64,000 bases of DNA from Adiantum capillus-veneris (GCA_014529385.2 CM043963.1:66628895-66692894), one strand, 5' to 3'. Counted from the first letter of the stretch, positions 10,864 through 22,573 are shown. Notes: generated by a model not told the origin, from the letters alone. Translations and numbers: made by a program.

Positions 10864-13800
10864 GTGAAAATGTTTTGGGTTTGTGTGAGCAAGTTTATTT
10901 TGTAGATACTATGGGTGAGCTTGATGCTATAATGGAGTCTAGTTTGCATCTTGAAAATGAAGTTGTGGAAGTATGCTCTGTGGAAATGTATGAAGTAATA
11001 GAAGCCTTTCAAGAAAGCCAAACAATTGGCCCAAAAGTCCATGTTGAAACTAAGTACAAGAGTGTAGCAAAGAAGGTGAAACCAGTAGCTTCACCCTTAC
11101 CACCTAACAACAGGGAAAAGATCGAGCAGGCTTCTTTACAACCAAGTTTGACGGATCCTAAAAAGATTGGGCATACCTTCACGAAGGAGTCTTTCCAAGA
11201 GTTGCAGATTGGTCGCGAGGAGTTTCTAACACAGGAGGAGACAAAGTGCTTCAAAGAAATGTTTTTAAAGCATGGTAAGGCTTTTGCATTTGAGCCACAT
11301 GAGATAGGATGTTTTGATCCTTCTATTGTAGCTCCTATGGTAATTTTCACAATACCTCATGTGCTTTGGAATCTGCGGCCTATTCCGGTTCCAAAGGCTC
11401 ATTTGCCAAAGTTCGTAGAGCTACTGAATGAGAAAATCAAAATGGGAATCTTGGAGCCTTCTTGTGCTCCATACTCAAACAGGTGGTTCACAGTTCCAAA
11501 GAAGAGTGGTTCTCTACGCTTCATCCAAGATATGCAACCAGTGAACAAGGTGACAATTAGAAATGTAGGTATAGGTCCAATTGTGGATGAGTTTGCAGAG
11601 GCGTTTGCAGGGAGGGCAATCTACTCAATGGGGGATCTCTACTCAGGGTATGTTCAATTTCAGCTTGCAATCGAAAGCAGAGACTTGACAACCATGAGGA
11701 CACCTTTGGGTTTGGTAAGGATGTGTACCTTTCCACAGGGAGCAACCAACTCGGTTGCACATATGATGAATGGGATGAATAAGGTCTTACGTGACTTTAT
11801 TCCTCAAATCACAATGCCTTTGATTGATGATTTGCCTATCAAAGGATGTGAAGAAAGTGACAAAGATGAAGCTTTGGATCTCAAGGGATGCCGCAGGTTT
11901 GTGGTAAATCATATAAATGATTGTGATAAAATTTTGTCTAGGTTGGAAGAAGTGAATCTTACATTGTCAGGGAAAAAGTCTATGTTTGGTGTGAATGAAG
12001 TGCTTATTCTGGGGCACATGTGCGGGCCATATGGTAGGAAACCTTGTCCATCAAAGGTAGATGCCATCCAAAGAATGAAAGAAACATGCACTAGCATCAC
12101 TGAGGTTAGAAGGTTTCTGGGAGCATGTGTCTTCTATGTTATTTGGATTCCACATTATGCACATGTAGCTGATCCTCTTTATCAGCTGCTTAGAAAGAAT
12201 CAGAAGTTTAAATGGACAGAAGCACATGTAAAATCCATGAAAAAGCTAAAGGAGTTGCTCCAGTCAGCAACAACTTTGAGAAAGGTAGACTATGAGTGTC
12301 AAAGGCCAGTAATTGTGACAGTAGACACCAGTCCTACAGGGATTGGATGGGCAATAGGGCAAGATGACAAAGAAGGACACAGGTATGTGGTAAGATTTGG
12401 AGCAAAGGTGCTAAGTGCTCGCCAAAGAAACTATCCACAGATAAAGAGAGAGTTATGGGGTATGGTTACAGCTTTGAAAAGTGGGAAAGAATACCTAATT
12501 GGTGCATGTGTGGTTGTAGAAACAGATTGTCTACCACTTCTTGGGATGATTACAAGCTGCTCAACACCAGACATTGCGATGTTGCGGTGGATTGCCTACA
12601 TTAAGTCCTTAAATCCTGAGTTTAAGCACATTGCAGGTAAAGACAATACAGTGGCAGATATGCTATCAAGGGCAAGGTATGAAGATGAGTCACAAATGAT
12701 TGACGAGGGAGATGATGTAGGCACAAAGTTCTATTCTATCTCTCATCTCAAAGGTAACAATGTCTGCATGACTAATCTATTTGAATCATTCTTGAAAGAG
12801 CTTTATGAAGGTGATTGGCTTCTTATTGGAAGCTACTTGAGTACTCTAACAAAACAGAATGATTGGTCTGAACAAGAATTCAAGAGGATACGCAGGAAAG
12901 CATATGGGTACTTTTTGAGGGATGGTTACTTGTGGAAGCATCCTAAACAAAAGGGTGCTACACCACAATGGGTTATATGTAAAAAAGAGACTCAAGTAAA
13001 GCTCATGCAAGAGTTTAATGAGAGTCTATGGGCTGGACACAGGGGTGTGTGGGAAAATTTCTCCAAGTTGAAAGAAAAATATTGGTGGAAGGGCATGTAT
13101 AAAGATGTATCTCAATTTGTAGAGTCATGTGTAACTTGTCAAATGTATTCAGCTGTCTAACATCGTGATGGATTGCACCCTACATATCCACTAGCCATGC
13201 ACTATAAATGGGTTGTGGATCTAGTCACAATGCCTTTAGGACTCTGGCAAATGAGATACTTGGTTCTTGCACGAGAGGACCTAACTAACCAGGTTGAAGG
13301 AAGAGCATTAAGAGCTAAAACCACAGAAGGTGTGTGCAAATTCCTTCTTGATGAGGTGATTTGCCATTATGGTTGTGTGGGAAAAATCACTGCAGATAGA
13401 GGTAAACTGGATGCCGAAGAAGCAAGGGAGTTCTTTTCTAGATTAGGAATCAAGCTTTCTCTTACTACACCTTACAACCCTGAAGGCAATGGAAAGAGTG
13501 AAAGAGGGCATCCTCCTATCATCAAAGCTTTGGCCAAGGCTTGTGAAGGAAGAGTTGGTGAGTGGCCAAAACTGTTACCATATGCTTTATGGGCTGATCA
13601 TACAACACATAGCTCAGTAAATGGCTACATGCCTACGGAGCTAATGTATGGTCAAAAGCCAGTGATGTCGATTGAAGAAACAATTCCCACATGGAATGTA
13701 CTACCTTGGCAAGAGGGGCTTAGCAGGGAAGATCTCCTTGCACTGCGTATAAGGCAGCTAGAGAGAAGACCTGGAGACATTGAAGCTGCAAAAGAACGAC

Positions 13801-14195
13801 TCAAAAATGCAAGGTTGAAAAACAAGGACTACTTTGATAAGCGACATCGACTCAGGAGCAAAGCAATTGACAAATGTGACTGGGTTTTGGTGTATGATAG
13901 TAGCCTTGATAACCAGCACACAGTCATGCGTAAGTTTTCAAAAAGATGGTTTGGACCGTATGTTGTAAAGCATGTGCATGAAAATGCTACTTACAGCTTG
14001 TCTGAACTAGATGGTACAGAAGTAAAGATTCCCATTGCAGGAAAAATGATCAAAATGTTTAAGCGAAGAGGAGACTATGATCTAGAAGATGTTGATGAGG
14101 AAGAAGAGCAAACCATAGGTAAAGATCAAAGTGAAGATGAAGCTTTAGAATCATCCAGTGAAGCACAAAGCAAGGAAGATGTACAAGAGGGCTGA
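10861..14195 (+). pseudogene. Divergent Ty3/gypsy pol (G2), 5'-truncated, one stop
   Basis: One plus-strand frame is open to 14195 apart from a TAA at 13158-13160. Reverse transcriptase motifs are present but unusual: SNRWFTVPKKSG, FIQDMQPVNKVTIRN, MRTPLGLVRMCTFPQGATNS and catalytic LIDDLPIKG in place of the common FIDD/YVDD. RNase H follows (VTVDTSPTGIGWAIG, KRELWG, TDCLP), then an integrase finger (GHRGVW, SCVTCQ) and a DDE core (WVVDLVTMP, ITADRG, NPEGNGKSERGH) plus KRWFGPYVV and an acidic tail. No gag or protease is present and no credible ATG lies at the left end, which starts at the junction with copy 2. It is unlike G1, G3 and G4 and belongs to a separate gypsy lineage. Otherwise it is well preserved. 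Confidence 0.85.
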
Positions 14196-14240
14196 TCTTA
14201 CAAAGAAATAATGTGGCACATACTGGAGGATGTGCAGGTT

Positions 14241-14560
14241 TAGAGGGGGTGGATGTCGTGTTGTGACACGTACATAGTGGGAACGCATGCTACAAGATCT
14301 ATCTTGTAATTTTTTAGATACATAATTATCTTTCCTATAATGTACATATGCATATTTAAGTATAATAATAAGCCTTCTATCTCATTCTATTATTTTTCTC
14401 AAGGGTAACCTATTCTTACTTTACCACCATCAAAAAATACTATGGGAAAATCATCAATAGCTCCGCCTCTTTAACTTGGGGCAAAAAGCATTGATTCTTT
14501 ATTTCTACTATCTCATTATCATCTCACACCCTAGTTAGATCCTATATCTAAGGTAAACTC
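14241..14560 (+). repeat. Polypurine tract and putative 3' LTR of G2
   Basis: AGAGGGGGTGGA (14241-14252) is followed by TGTCGTGTTGTGACACGTAC, a typical LTR start. The right end is not visible because no second copy is in the window; 14560 is a guess. The content is AT-rich and non-coding. Confidence 0.45.
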
Positions 14561-15654
14561 CAATATATATATATTCTATGTATTTTTCATATTTTTCTTA
14601 TATTTCTTTTTAAATAGCTACTAGGAGGGAATCAAATCCTAGTGGGACACTAGGTGGCATGATTTCAAAGATACACTTATTTTAATGCATTATTGCAAGC
14701 ATGATTACAAAACTTTGTCAAGGAGCAATGTCATGCTTTCATATGGCATAAGGTGTCCTTTGGAATCAAATGAAAGTCTAGGCTAAGGGAACCATAGGAA
14801 GACTTTTGCTGCCAGAAATGGACCCTATTTTGATGAATTTTTTACACAAGGTTCCAATCCGAATTGGAAAACAATTTTAAAATGAAAATCGTAGCTAATG
14901 AGATGAAATTTTTGCCCATATTTTTACTTATTTATTTGGAGCCACGGTTGAGGAGATATGATCAAAATACTGGACCCCAGTCTGTCCACATCATGCATGG
15001 ACAGCTCATTTCCAACTTTTCCAATTCCTGTTCACACTGGCTCCGCTCTTCTTGTGTAAACCCTTGGGGGTTCCCTTCACCTATAAAAGGGGACCTTTTC
15101 TTCCTTGAAAATAACTCAAGCATTCAAGCCATTGATGAGAGGAATTCTTGAGGGAGTGAGTAGTAATGCCTAATTGTACTTAGCCATTAACATAAGCCTA
15201 AGCCTACACTTTCTCCTAGAAGAAGACTAGCCATTCTTGCAACAAGCTAACCTTGGAAAATAAACTCTAATCAAAGAAGGTCTTGCACTTGATGTATCAA
15301 TCAAAGTGGAATTATCCACTCTTCTTCTCTCTCCATCAATAATGGTGCCGAAGGGTTTGTCAAGTAAGATGTGTTCTACATTGATGTTTTCTTGATTTCT
15401 TGTTGTTTTCATTTTCATCTCTAATACAATATATATATATATATATATATATGTATCTAATCTCATCTCCTTAACCAAACCTATCTCTCTCACTCTTAAT
15501 AATTCATCCTCTCTACAAATTTTAGGTTCTCCTTGCTACAGGTACATCTCTCCCCGTAGTATCCTTATTGCCTACGTGGAAGAATAGGGCTTGGGAGGGA
15601 AACTTCTCATCTCTTCACTTCTCTCATATCTACATTTCTCACATACTATCCTAG
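14560..15654 (+). repeat. LTR-like leader upstream of the second small-ORF pair
   Basis: No gene was seen. TATAAAAG at 15082-15089, in a CACCTATAAAAGGGG context, resembles the LTR promoters of G1. CTCCATCA ends at 15338 and is followed by AATGGTGCCGAAGGG, which resembles the G1 primer-site region (TGGTGCC...). A (TA)n tract lies at about 15427-15452. The order TATA, CA end, TGGTGCC, leader, small ORFs copies the layout of G1. LTR borders are inferred. Confidence 0.4.
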
Positions 15655-15873
15655 ATGAATAACCCACATGATGATCATTTCTATCGCTTTCACTCTGTAC
15701 GATATATTAGAATTAACGTATGGATTAGCCGTAAAATACACTTTCAACAACGTATAGTGTTTCATTTCGGCCCTGAAAGGCTCAATGAAATACTTCTATC
15801 ACCGGATCCCATCATACTACCTCTCATAGACTATAATTTTTCTTTTGATGTAAGCGTAGTTATCTTGCTATGA
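15655..15873 (+). CDS. Small leader ORF 'a' homologue (72 aa)
   Basis: An intact 72-codon ORF starting MNNPHDDHFYRF and ending at TGA 15871-15873. It is the same length as 5482-5700 and aligns without gaps at 42 of 72 residues, sharing ISRKIHFQQR, FG..R..EIL, PIILPLIDY and SFDV. Codons in the shared blocks differ mostly at third positions. Its stop overlaps the start of the next ORF as ATGA, which would suit reinitiation or coupled translation. No gag follows: the LINE and its (CT)n-rich 5' flank come next. It is probably a fragment of a relative of G1 that has lost its body. Function unknown. Confidence 0.6.
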   Translation: MNNPHDDHFYRFHSVRYIRINVWISRKIHFQQRIVFHFGPERLNEILLSPDPIILPLIDYNFSFDVSVVILL

Positions 15874-16082
15874 ACCAAGAGGATTTGTACACACAATTAA
15901 TTCCAATCACTAGACAAAATATATATATTATGGTAAGCATAAAACTACAATTCCAAAGAACAATTTGTAGCCTATTTGGTCAGCCAAGATTGAATGCCAT
16001 TAACTCATCTATTAACCCTTTCATACTACCCATGATACGATATGACCATAGCCTTGATGTTTTCATCTTTGTGTTGTTTTGA
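15870..16082 (+). CDS. Small leader ORF 'b' homologue (70 aa)
   Basis: An intact 70-codon ORF beginning MNQEDLYTQLIPITRQ, with its ATG overlapping the preceding stop (ATGA). It aligns without gaps with 5722-5934 at 44 of 70 residues (KLQFQR, NPFILP, IRYD, SLDV). Here b follows a, whereas in G1 copy 1 b precedes a. The array may therefore have held more than two units, or the order was rearranged. The C-terminus is rich in Phe and Leu (DVFIFVLF) but too short for a confident membrane segment. Family not recognised. Confidence 0.6.
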   Translation: MNQEDLYTQLIPITRQNIYIMVSIKLQFQRTICSLFGQPRLNAINSSINPFILPMIRYDHSLDVFIFVLF

Positions 16083-16602
16083 CACTCTCTTTTGTGTTCT
16101 TTCTTTGTGTGTGTGAGTGCAAGAGAGAAAGAGTGTGTCTTCTTTGATTGCACTTCTTTCCAAACCCTATTCTTCATGGCATCTATGGTTTAACTCCTTC
16201 ATATAGTTTTTGTTGAGTTCTCTCACAAACTCTCATAGCCATAAGCCCGGTGCTTTCCTGGCAAGACCGCAAATTTCTCGACAACGTATGTATCTGTGTG
16301 TGTAAATAAATAAATAAATATATGTATGTTTGTGTGTGTGTATTATTCTTGAATAAATTATTTTCCATATAGGCCTTGAGGCCTCCTGCTCTTGTTCTAG
16401 TATGGTAATTATGACATTCAAAATTTCTATGCTTCCCACTCCCGCAACAAAACCTTTCTCTCTCTCTCTCTCTCACACACACATACACACACACACATGT
16501 TGGGTGAATAGTAGTTTGCATGGAGTATGATTGGTCTCTCTCTCTCTCTCTTTGTCTCTCTCTCTCTATCCATCTCCATAGCTATCTCTAGTTAATTCTC
16601 TC

Positions 16603-16650
<48 letters not shown>

Positions 16651-16660
16651 GAAAACACAG
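16083..16660. repeat. CT-rich spacer with short tandem repeats
   Basis: No gene. It holds several (CT)n runs (16457-16474, 16535-16571, 16597-16649), (AAAT)n at about 16305-16320 and a (CA)n patch. A stretch at 16222-16285 (CTCTCACAAACTCTCATAG ... GGCAAGACCGCAAATTTC) resembles 45600-45665 and may be a shared retroelement leader. Confidence 0.6.
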
Positions 16661-16881
16661 CCGTTTTTTGACCTAGTAGGCAGCAGTCCACTCTTTTGAT
16701 CATAACTTCTTCATCCGAACTCCGATTTGGGTGATCTATAGCTTCGATTGAAGAGCACGAAGTCCTCTACGCATTGATGTAAAGACAAAAGTTTTTAGAG
16801 TTATGGAAGGTGTTTTTGTAGCAGCATTTCCGAAGTGAACATGTTCAACAAAATTGATTCTCATCTCCTATTTTATATACA

Positions 16882-17742
16882 ATGTCTTCCGGCACTCGCA
16901 AGGGTTCTTCTTCTTCAACAAGGTCCACAACCATTGTGGAAAATGATCCAAAATCTCCTAAGTGTGGAGATAGCAACACAACCACCCAACCAATGACATC
17001 GAAAACCATGATCATGGCGTACTTGCTGTCATTGCAAGAGACCGTAAACAAACAAGGCGAAGACTTACGAGCACTTGCAATGGAGAATGGCACACTAAGG
17101 GTACTTGTGGTTGAGAATGAGAATCTCAAGAGGACAATTGAGATGCAAACAACACGTTTGATGCAACTTGAAGAGGAAGTCAAGGAATGTAAACGCTCTC
17201 TTGTGGACTTGAATGCTTTGAAGGAGCGGATGAGCAAAGTAGAGCATGACCATGTATTGAAAAAGGAGAAATTTGACACTATGAGCCGGGATGTATGCGA
17301 CATGAAAAATGTATGTACAAACAAGTCTTGGGCTGATGTATGTGGTAGCAATGTGGTTTCTAATTCCTCACTCATGCAAACTATGGTTCAAACAAAGAAT
17401 GTTGAGAATGTGGATGTGGAGGAGTTGAAGGAACGGGAGCGACGTTCCAAGAACATTGTTATTCATGGAATTCCCGAAGAGAAGTTAGAGACACCTCCTT
17501 CTCTTGCCATTGTTATTGAAGATTTCTTCAAAACCCACTTTGGCATGTTCGGAGTTATGGTCTATGGAGCACATAGAGTGGGGAAGCAAGGAACTCCTCG
17601 CTCGGGAGAACGGCCAATAGTATGCACCATGCCGGATGAGACCAAGCGAAAGATTATCCTTGATAATAGTTGGATCTATTTGAGGGATACAAAATGTTTT
17701 GTATGTGAAGATCACACTATTAAGCAACAAAATATGCGTTGA
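16882..17742 (+). pseudogene. LINE ORF1 (coiled coil plus RRM-like domain)
   Basis: It starts MSSGTRKGSSSSTRS, a Ser-rich basic N-terminus. Residues about 45-125 form a coiled coil (regular Leu/Val heptads such as LRVLVVENENLKRTI). A charged motif RERRSKNIVIHGIPEE (about 190-205) is characteristic of the RNA-binding domain in ORF1 of several APE-type LINE clades. ORF1 would bind LINE RNA and escort it. The frame stops at TGA 17740, but the same frame continues in a Lys/Glu-rich stretch to TAG at 17830. This suggests the TGA is a nonsense mutation (probably from CGA) and the true stop was 17830. It is directly followed by ORF2. Confidence 0.7.
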
Positions 17743-17832
17743 AAGGCATATGAGGAAAAGAATAATAAAAACAAGGAGATCTCTCATGAAGAAAATATGC
17801 CCAAGGATGAGGCAAGTCTCTCAAGCAAATAG

Positions 17833-20461
17833 GGATGCGTGACCTATGAGACCGAGTTACGATTGAAAATTTGCTTTTGGAATTGTAATGGATACCCATG
17901 GAATGCGGGGGTTGGCATTGATGAACTAACAAGCAAAGCCGATGTTGTACTTCTTGTTGAAACTAGGGAGCATGATACAGAAAGGATTAACGGTTTGGAG
18001 GATTACAATGTACATTCATTGATGTGGTCAAAGAATCTCAAGCAACGAAGAGGACAAGGAGGGTTAGCATGTATGGTTAAGAAAGGATTGAAAGATTTTG
18101 TATCAATTGTGAAAGATGACAAGTACAAACGTTATGTATGGCTGAAAATTATGACACCAAAAAGAGCACCCATTTTTGTAGCCGGTTGCTACATTCCTCA
18201 TCATGATTCTCCCTTTTATGCTTGCATGGATAGAGATCAACCATTTTCTGATTTGGAAGAGGACATTGCTTATTTCAAAGGTGAAGGTGATGTTATTGTA
18301 TTTGGGGATATGAATGCTCACACAAAAACATTGCAACATGATACTCAACAATTTGATATGCCATACATTTCAAGGGAGTTGGAGGAAGTTCACTTGTATG
18401 ATCGTACTTCAATGGATGAGAAAGAGCCGGATCACTATGGAAAGTTACTTTTACACATGTGTAATAGCACGGGTATGCTCATTGCCAATGGTGTATCTTT
18501 GTGGAGTGGAACCAATGGATTTACATGTAGGAGACATAATGGGGATAGTGTGATTGACTATATGCTACTCTATGAAGCCATCATGCATCGCATAAAGAGT
18601 TTTATGTTTGGTCAATGGACCCCGGAATCCGACCATTGCACCTTATGTATTGACCTTTCAAGTGGAGAAGCAACTAAGCATGATAATCTCAGCCAAAGGA
18701 AAGAGAAGTTATCACTATGTATGGATTTCAAACGAGAACCAATGTACATTGAAATGGTTGAGCAAAAATTATGGATGACAAAGCTTCAATGTGATACACC
18801 ATTGGAAACTAAATGGGAAGCTTTCAAGAAAGCTATTTGTTCTTGTGCGCAAGAATGCTTTGCCATAAAGCATCTCCATGGTATCAACAAAGATAGATCA
18901 CGCAAAAGGTGGTTTGATAAAGAATGTCAAGATGCTCGAAAGTCCTTGATAAAGCTTGATGCAACTATGGACAAAGACAACTATCAAAGTCATTTGCATA
19001 CATACAAGGCATTGATTCAAAAGAAGAGAAGAAGATGGGAAGTAAAGCAGCAAGAAATTCAAGTCCAAGAAAAGGCACATGCATGTGGAAGATTTTGGAG
19101 AAACTTGAGAGGCAAGCGGGTTGAGAATTTTGGTAACTTGAGTCTAGTGGATATGTACACACATTGTAGGCAATTATATGAGCAAGCAAATACTGAAAAA
19201 ATGCCATTTTATGGTTCACTCTCATGTATGCCGTCTTTTTTTACTATTGAGGATGTATGCTGTGGGCTTGAAAAGTTGGCCACTCGCAAAGCGGGAGATC
19301 TTCAAGGTATCAAGCCGGAGATGATCAAATATATGGGAGATTTTACCCATGAGTGGATGTGTGATATGTTCAACCTTGCACTTCAACATGGTATGCCTTA
19401 TGATTGGAGTACTAATTGGGTTAAGCCTTTGCATAAAGGACGGGATGTAAAGAATAAGAGAATGACGAGCGTGCAAAGGGACAAGCGGGTTTTCGTCGAT
19501 GCCATAGCACCATTGATCATCTTGTCACTCTTCGTGTTCTCATAGAGGAAAGTCGGTTGAAAGGCAAGAGATTGTATTGTTGTTTTGTGGACTTTAAGAA
19601 AGCCTTTGATATGATTCCACGTAACAATTTGTGGAGAAGGATGGAAGAACTCCAAGTGCCAAGTGAGTTTATGCTTGCGGTTTCTCGAATCTATGAGAAG
19701 GTGATTTGTCAATTGCGCATGGGAAGAGAAATTTCAGAAATTTTTGTAAGCACTATTGGGGTTAAACAAGGATGTCCATTGTCACCAACTCTCTTTGGTC
19801 TATGCATCGATCAATTGGAACAAATGGTACTTGACTTTATACAAGAAGAAGGCATTGAAGAGGTCACTATTTGCAATGCGGTAATCATGCTTTTGTTGTA
19901 TGCGAATGATGTAGTGCTTCTAGCACACACTTTAGAAGATGCACAAAAGCTTATGGTTGTCCTTGAGAACTTTTGCTTGCATAGTGGGTTGGTTGTAAAT
20001 GAATCCAAAACAGAGGTTATGCTTGTGAAAACCAACCATAAGGAGAAGCCATGCATTGTGTACAACAACAAGACACTTGAAGTTGTTGAGAGCTTTAAGT
20101 ACCTTGGCCTTGAGGTTCCATCCATTCACAAGTGGCATGAATGTGCTATGCGTCGTTTGGAAGCGGGAAAGAGAGCATATTATGCATTTGAGAACATGTG
20201 TAATGCGGGAAACATCAAGTGTTGGGTTCTCAAGAAGTATCTTTTTGATGCATTGGTGACACCGGTTCTTCTTTATGGAGTTGAAGTGTGGGGCGGGAGC
20301 ATCTCAAAGTCTACTTGGAAAGAGTTTGAGAATGTCCAAAAGCATTTTCTTACAAACTTTCTCCAAGTTAAGACACAAACACCATATATGCTCCTACTTC
20401 TTGAGTCGGGATCTCTTCCAATTGAGGTTATGGGCATGGAAAGGGTTTTGGAGCAAATTTA

Positions 20462-20466
<5 letters not shown>
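17833..20466 (+). pseudogene. LINE ORF2: endonuclease and reverse transcriptase
   Basis: The endonuclease (17860-18660) keeps its signature residues: WNCNG, LVETRE, VFGDMNAHT and SDHCTL. The reverse transcriptase contains CCFVDFKKAFD, GVKQGCPLSPTLF and LLYANDVVLL. The last has Asn where the first catalytic Asp of YADD should be, which should abolish polymerisation. The frame changes at about 19490-19550: 17839-19545 is frame 1, 19557 onward is frame 3. The stretch between LHKGRDVKN and the next block is shorter than in intact elements, so an internal deletion is likely. The C-terminus is cut by (CT)n. It would nick target DNA and reverse-transcribe LINE RNA, but this copy is dead. Confidence 0.85.

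Positions 20467-20510
<44 letters not shown>
20466..20510. repeat. (CT)n microsatellite at the LINE 3' break
   Basis: About 22 CT units begin exactly where LINE ORF2 homology ends. Confidence 0.95.
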
Positions 20511-20513
<3 letters not shown>

Positions 20514-20647
20514 GATATTTTCTTTTGTTGAGTACTTGTGCAACTTTTAGTGTCTTTTTAAATTGTTTCTACACCCTTGAACATTTTGCTATGTCTTTCT
20601 TTCTCCCTACTTCTCCTTGACGCATCATTCATTGGGCGCTCAAAAAG

Positions 20648-20702
<55 letters not shown>

Positions 20703-21482
20703 TTTTAATAGACACCCTAGCGTGCCAAAAGTTAGAGAACTATAGGTTTTTAAGCATGGCCCACATTTTAACTCTTAAAAATAAAAATGACCAAATATTT
20801 GAGAACCGGTAAAAGTTCCATCAACTGGGCAATATCTCTCTTCATTTGGGGTGCCAATGTCAGGATTGGTTTTTATTAGGCATTTCATCCATTTTCTACC
20901 GATAAAAATTGTTAGCTATCCTTTTAATGTTACACTATAATGCAAAGAAAACCATAATATCTTGGAAATTGGAAGGGCTGCACCTTTCATGGTTTCTCTC
21001 ACCTTCTTCACCATTAACCTCCCCTCTTACTCCCATAGCTCTCATATGATCTCTCCATGTACATACACCATATCTATGCCTCTCTCTATTACTTCCAAAG
21101 TACAATTCCATCTTACCCCTTCTCTATATACATAGAAAACAACATGTAAACCATGCTTAACCTCTGCAAATTGAGAGATATCATCAACCAAATTTCCATT
21201 TTCATCTCGATAATCAACCTTGGCGGCGGTGGCATAAAGAAGAGAAGAAGAAGAAGAGGATCGATAGTCATTTTGGGAACCTACACATGTAAGTCCAAAA
21301 ATTCTTCAAGCTTCACCATCACAAGGTTTTCCTCACTTTATACAACCATCCACCTCATTCTACCCATTGTAAATATCTCATTAACTTTCTAGTGATTACT
21401 AACACTAACCATTAACATACTAACACAAAATAGCCATTGACCTAACCATAAAAGACACCTCGCCTCAAGACATGTGCATAGT

Positions 21483-21527
<45 letters not shown>

Positions 21528-22551
21528 CTTCCTTAAAACTCTACTTTCACCTTATCTACCATCAATAATGCTCTCTTTTTAGCCCACATCCATGACTCAA
21601 GTAGACAAAGAAGGCCCGCAATGATTTGATATTCAGAAAAATCATAATTTTGATTTGTTAGCTTGTAAATTAGGATTTCCAATAATCTTAATGAGGGGTC
21701 TCCAACCTATAAATAGGCCCCTCTCCTTCTTGTAAAAGAACCTCCAATATCTCACATAGCACCCCAACACTCTATGTGTGAGGAGAGACTTAGGTGTAGC
21801 AACCACTTTGTGAGCTTCACTTTTGGTGTAAGAGAAGCTTTCAAGCTACATATTGCAAGTGAGAGAGCACGAGTTCATGAATTTCAAAACCACTGTTGTA
21901 TATGCTCCTCCATCATCAATAAATTGAGGTTTGGTGCATCAAAGGCGTGATTCGACGTTCAAATCTTCGTCCTTCCATTTATGCAATACGGTTTGTTGAA
22001 TTCAAGGTGACTTGTGTATTTTGAGTTTCTATCAGTTGATCTTGTTTTAGAAAGTATTTTACTGTGTTTTCATTGCCAATTTTGTGTCCATTGCAATAGG
22101 GTATTGTGGTGAGAGGTCTCCCACACCCTAAGACAATGTGTGTGTATTGGTAATGTTTAGCATTCACTAAGCATTGAGTGAGTTTTGTACAAGCTCTACG
22201 ATAGCATCATAACAAACCATCTCCATTTTCAAGTCACAAATAAGGTATTACGCAAGATCAAATCCTCTCTCTCTTCCCTTTGCTCTAGCTCTCTCTAGTC
22301 CATTTTATGTGTGTCTTGGTGTGAGGTTTCTTGTGTATGTGTTTTGTTGTGTATCTTCTTGGTTGTGAAAAAATCTCTGGCTTCTAGTTCACATACCATA
22401 ACTAGGTGGTGCCCCTATCTTGTTTGGGTTTGTGGCTGTGGGTTTGTTGTTTTGTTGTGTTTGTGGTTGCCCCAGTCCCAATTGAGAAGCACGGGAGCCT
22501 TGAGGGGTGTTTAGAGGTCGCCTCTCTTGTTGCCCGTCCCGGGCCGCCTCA
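20511..22551 (+). repeat. 5' LTR region of G1 copy 3 (left end not resolved)
   Basis: No gene. It contains (CT)n at 20653-20699 and 21485-21526, TATAAATA at 21708-21715 (AACCTATAAATAGGCCCC) and AATAAA near 21921. It ends GGGCCGCCTCA at 22551, matching the minus-strand end of the 6011-8705 LTR over about 150 bp. The left end is not visible and may be lost at the LINE or (CT)n boundary. Confidence 0.55.
21708..21715 (+). promoter_or_regulatory. Candidate TATA box of the copy 3 LTR
   Basis: TATAAATA followed by GGCCCCTCTCC, with an AATAAA about 210 bp downstream, as expected for an LTR promoter and polyadenylation signal. Confidence 0.5.
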
Positions 22552-22556
22552 ATTTT

Positions 22557-22573
22557 TGTGCCCCCATTGAGGA
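22557..22573 (+). promoter_or_regulatory. Candidate primer binding site of G1 copy 3
   Basis: TGTGCCCCCATTGAGGA a few bases after the LTR end CA, nearly the same as the copy 1 site at 5991-6007. Confidence 0.45.

Larger units (their letters stand above)
16660..20466 (+). mobile_element. APE-type LINE, truncated at a (CT)n tract
   Basis: A 5' leader (16660-16881) is followed by ORF1 and ORF2 in the same frame, separated by TAG at 17830. ORF2 has an apurinic endonuclease and a reverse transcriptase. No 3' end, poly-A tail or target duplication was found: the ORF2 frame runs straight into (CT)n at 20466. Confidence 0.8.
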
